Shown here one piece after another: positions 4,839-5,969 of a stretch of DNA of 5,969 nucleotides. Both the position numbers and the translations under genes were made by a program. Location: positions 1 through 5,969 of the forward strand of contig NZ_CALIBB010000005.1 of assembly GCF_938045595.1 (NCBI RefSeq), read 5' to 3'. The first letter of the stretch is position 1; each line of letters opens with the position of its first letter. The notes under the pieces are model-generated. The model saw only the letters and a program-made list of their open reading frames with translations. It was not told where the DNA came from and ran no database searches. The stretch comes from an uncultured Campylobacter sp. (GTDB taxonomy: Bacteria; Campylobacterota; Campylobacteria; Campylobacterales; Campylobacteraceae).

Positions 4839-5969
4839 AATTTACGTCCTAATCGCGCTATCGTTTTTGATCTTTGCTTCGCCCTTTTTGGCTAGCCTTG
4901 CACGAATTCCGCTCTCGCCTATGGAGATCATGCTTGGCATCATAGCCGCAAATTTAGGGCTTTTGCCGCCAAGCGCGACCTTCGATCTAGCCGCGCAGAT
5001 CGGCTTTTGCTACCTTATGTTTTTGGCGGGCTGCGAGGTGGATTTCCGCGCACTGCTTGCGATGCCGCGCAAAATTTTGCGGCTGATCCTAATCTTTTTG
5101 GCGCTGCTTTATATCCTAAGCGCGCTTGCGGTTTGGGTGTTTGAACTGCCGCAGATGCTTATCATCGCCGCGCCTCTGATGAGCGTCGGGCTGCTTTCGG
5201 CGCTGTATAAGGAATACGGCAAGGATCAAGCGTGGCTCAATCTCGCGATGCCCGCGGGCGTAATCGGCGAGCTCATCAGCATCGCCGTCCTCACGGTGGG
5301 CGGCATCTACCTTAAAAACGGCTTCGGCGTGGAGATGGCGCTTCATATCGGCGCGCTTTTGGGCTTTTCGGTCGCCGCTCTAGCGGTTTTTAAAGGGCTT
5401 GAAATTTTATTTTGGTGGTTCCCCGCGCTAAAAACGGTCATCATGCCCAAATACGACAAAAACGAAAAGGACGTGCGATTTGCGATGGCGCTGTTTTGCC
5501 TCATCTGCGCCGGAGTAATGCTTTTGGGGCTTGAGGTCGTCATCGGCGCCTTCATCGCAGGCACCTTTCTGCCGACCTTTTTCTCGCACAAAGACGACCT
5601 CATCGAGAAGCTATCGTCGTTCGGCTTCGGCTTTTTGGTGCCGATATTTTTCATACACACCGGAGCCGTGATCAAGCTAGAAGCGCTTCTTATGCCCGGA
5701 GTGATGAGCTTTGCCGCGAGCCTAGCGGCGCTGATGTTTGGCATCAGGCTGCTTGCGAGCGCTACGTTTTTAAGCACTCTGGGGCGCAAAGGCGCGGCGC
5801 TTTTCGCGCTATCGCTTTCTATGCCTCTGACGCTAGTGATCGCCACGGCGACGCTTTTTTACTCCACCGCCGCGATCTCGCAAGAGATATACTTCGCGAT
5901 GATCATCGCCTCGCTCATAGAGGCGCTCGCGTCGATGATTTTGATAAATTTGATTTACAAGAAATTTTA
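4831..5969 (+). CDS. CPA2-family cation:proton antiporter (Na+/H+ exchanger domain)
   Basis: An inner-membrane exchanger of H+ for Na+ or K+. The frame gives 379 residues and then the bases TA at the window edge. Because the protein ends ...INLIYKKF, the next base may complete a stop codon, so the gene may be almost entirely present. About 12-13 hydrophobic segments span the length, for example 4-23, 31-47, 84-104, 141-160, 215-249, 264-282 and 353-375. FLAGCEVDF (64-72) matches the LxGxExD signature of KefB-type antiporters. GAFIAGTFLP (239-248) and FGFLVPIFFIHTGAVI (266-281) match the paired late signatures of PF00999. Glu147 (GVIGELIS) sits where an acidic transport residue is expected. 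If it stops here, it lacks the cytoplasmic RCK/TrkA-N domain of true KefB/KefC. Start ATG 4831 follows GAGG (4818-4821) and overlaps the small ORF. The transported ion cannot be told from sequence. Confidence 0.92.
   Translation, partial: MNEIYVLIALSFLIFASPFLASLARIPLSPMEIMLGIIAANLGLLPPSATFDLAAQIGFCYLMFLAGCEVDFRALLAMPRKILRLILIFLALLYILSALAVWVFELPQMLIIAAPLMSVGLLSALYKEYGKDQAWLNLAMPAGVIGELISIAVLTVGGIYLKNGFGVEMALHIGALLGFSVAALAVFKGLEILFWWFPALKTVIMPKYDKNEKDVRFAMALFCLICAGVMLLGLEVVIGAFIAGTFLPTFFSHKDDLIEKLSSFGFGFLVPIFFIHTGAVIKLEALLMPGVMSFAASLAALMFGIRLLASATFLSTLGRKGAALFALSLSMPLTLVIATATLFYSTAAISQEIYFAMIIASLIEALASMILINLIYKKF

Overview
The window reads as chromosomal DNA of an epsilonproteobacterium, most likely a Campylobacter with fairly high GC for the genus (oral species such as C. 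gracilis, C. rectus or C. showae would fit; this is inference). The basis is the style of the Dcd and TopA proteins, tight gene packing, extended -10 promoters (TGnTATAAT) without strong -35 boxes, and many AAATTT-type strings.

Layout. Bases 1-98 (minus strand) hold the first 32 codons of a secreted L-asparaginase that runs out of the window. Bases 99-214 are a compact divergent control region with one promoter facing each way. On the plus strand there follows a tightly packed set: dcd (dCTP deaminase, 215-778), topA (DNA topoisomerase I with four zinc ribbons, 782-3013), a metallophosphoesterase-like reading frame (3010-4704), a 36-residue small ORF (4728-4838) and a CPA2-type cation:proton antiporter (4831 to the window end). 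Gaps are a few bases or the genes overlap, so one transcript from the dcd promoter is plausible. dcd supplies dUMP precursor for dTTP and topA controls supercoiling. The other members have no obvious pathway link to these two.

The unusual part is 3010-4838. The phosphoesterase begins as a normal YfcE/MJ0936-like protein (SDSH, GNND) but near residue 97 runs into about 1.27 kb of Asn/Ser/Ala-rich, repetitive coding sequence that stays open in one frame. It includes an 18-nt (hexapeptide) array and a degenerate 21-nt (heptapeptide) array. The real family C-terminus (TLVLNPGE motif) reappears after it in a different frame and ends at 4726. The residue pair expected to be the GD metal ligand is changed to EG. 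The gene therefore looks split and probably catalytically dead, yet the repeat-filled frame has avoided stops for over 400 codons.

Immediately downstream, the small ORF is itself built of three 21-nt units of unrelated sequence, giving Leu and Cys in a strict 3-4 heptad pattern. Two unrelated 21-nt arrays within 0.6 kb suggest a local repeat-generating process; whether their products have a function cannot be decided from sequence alone.
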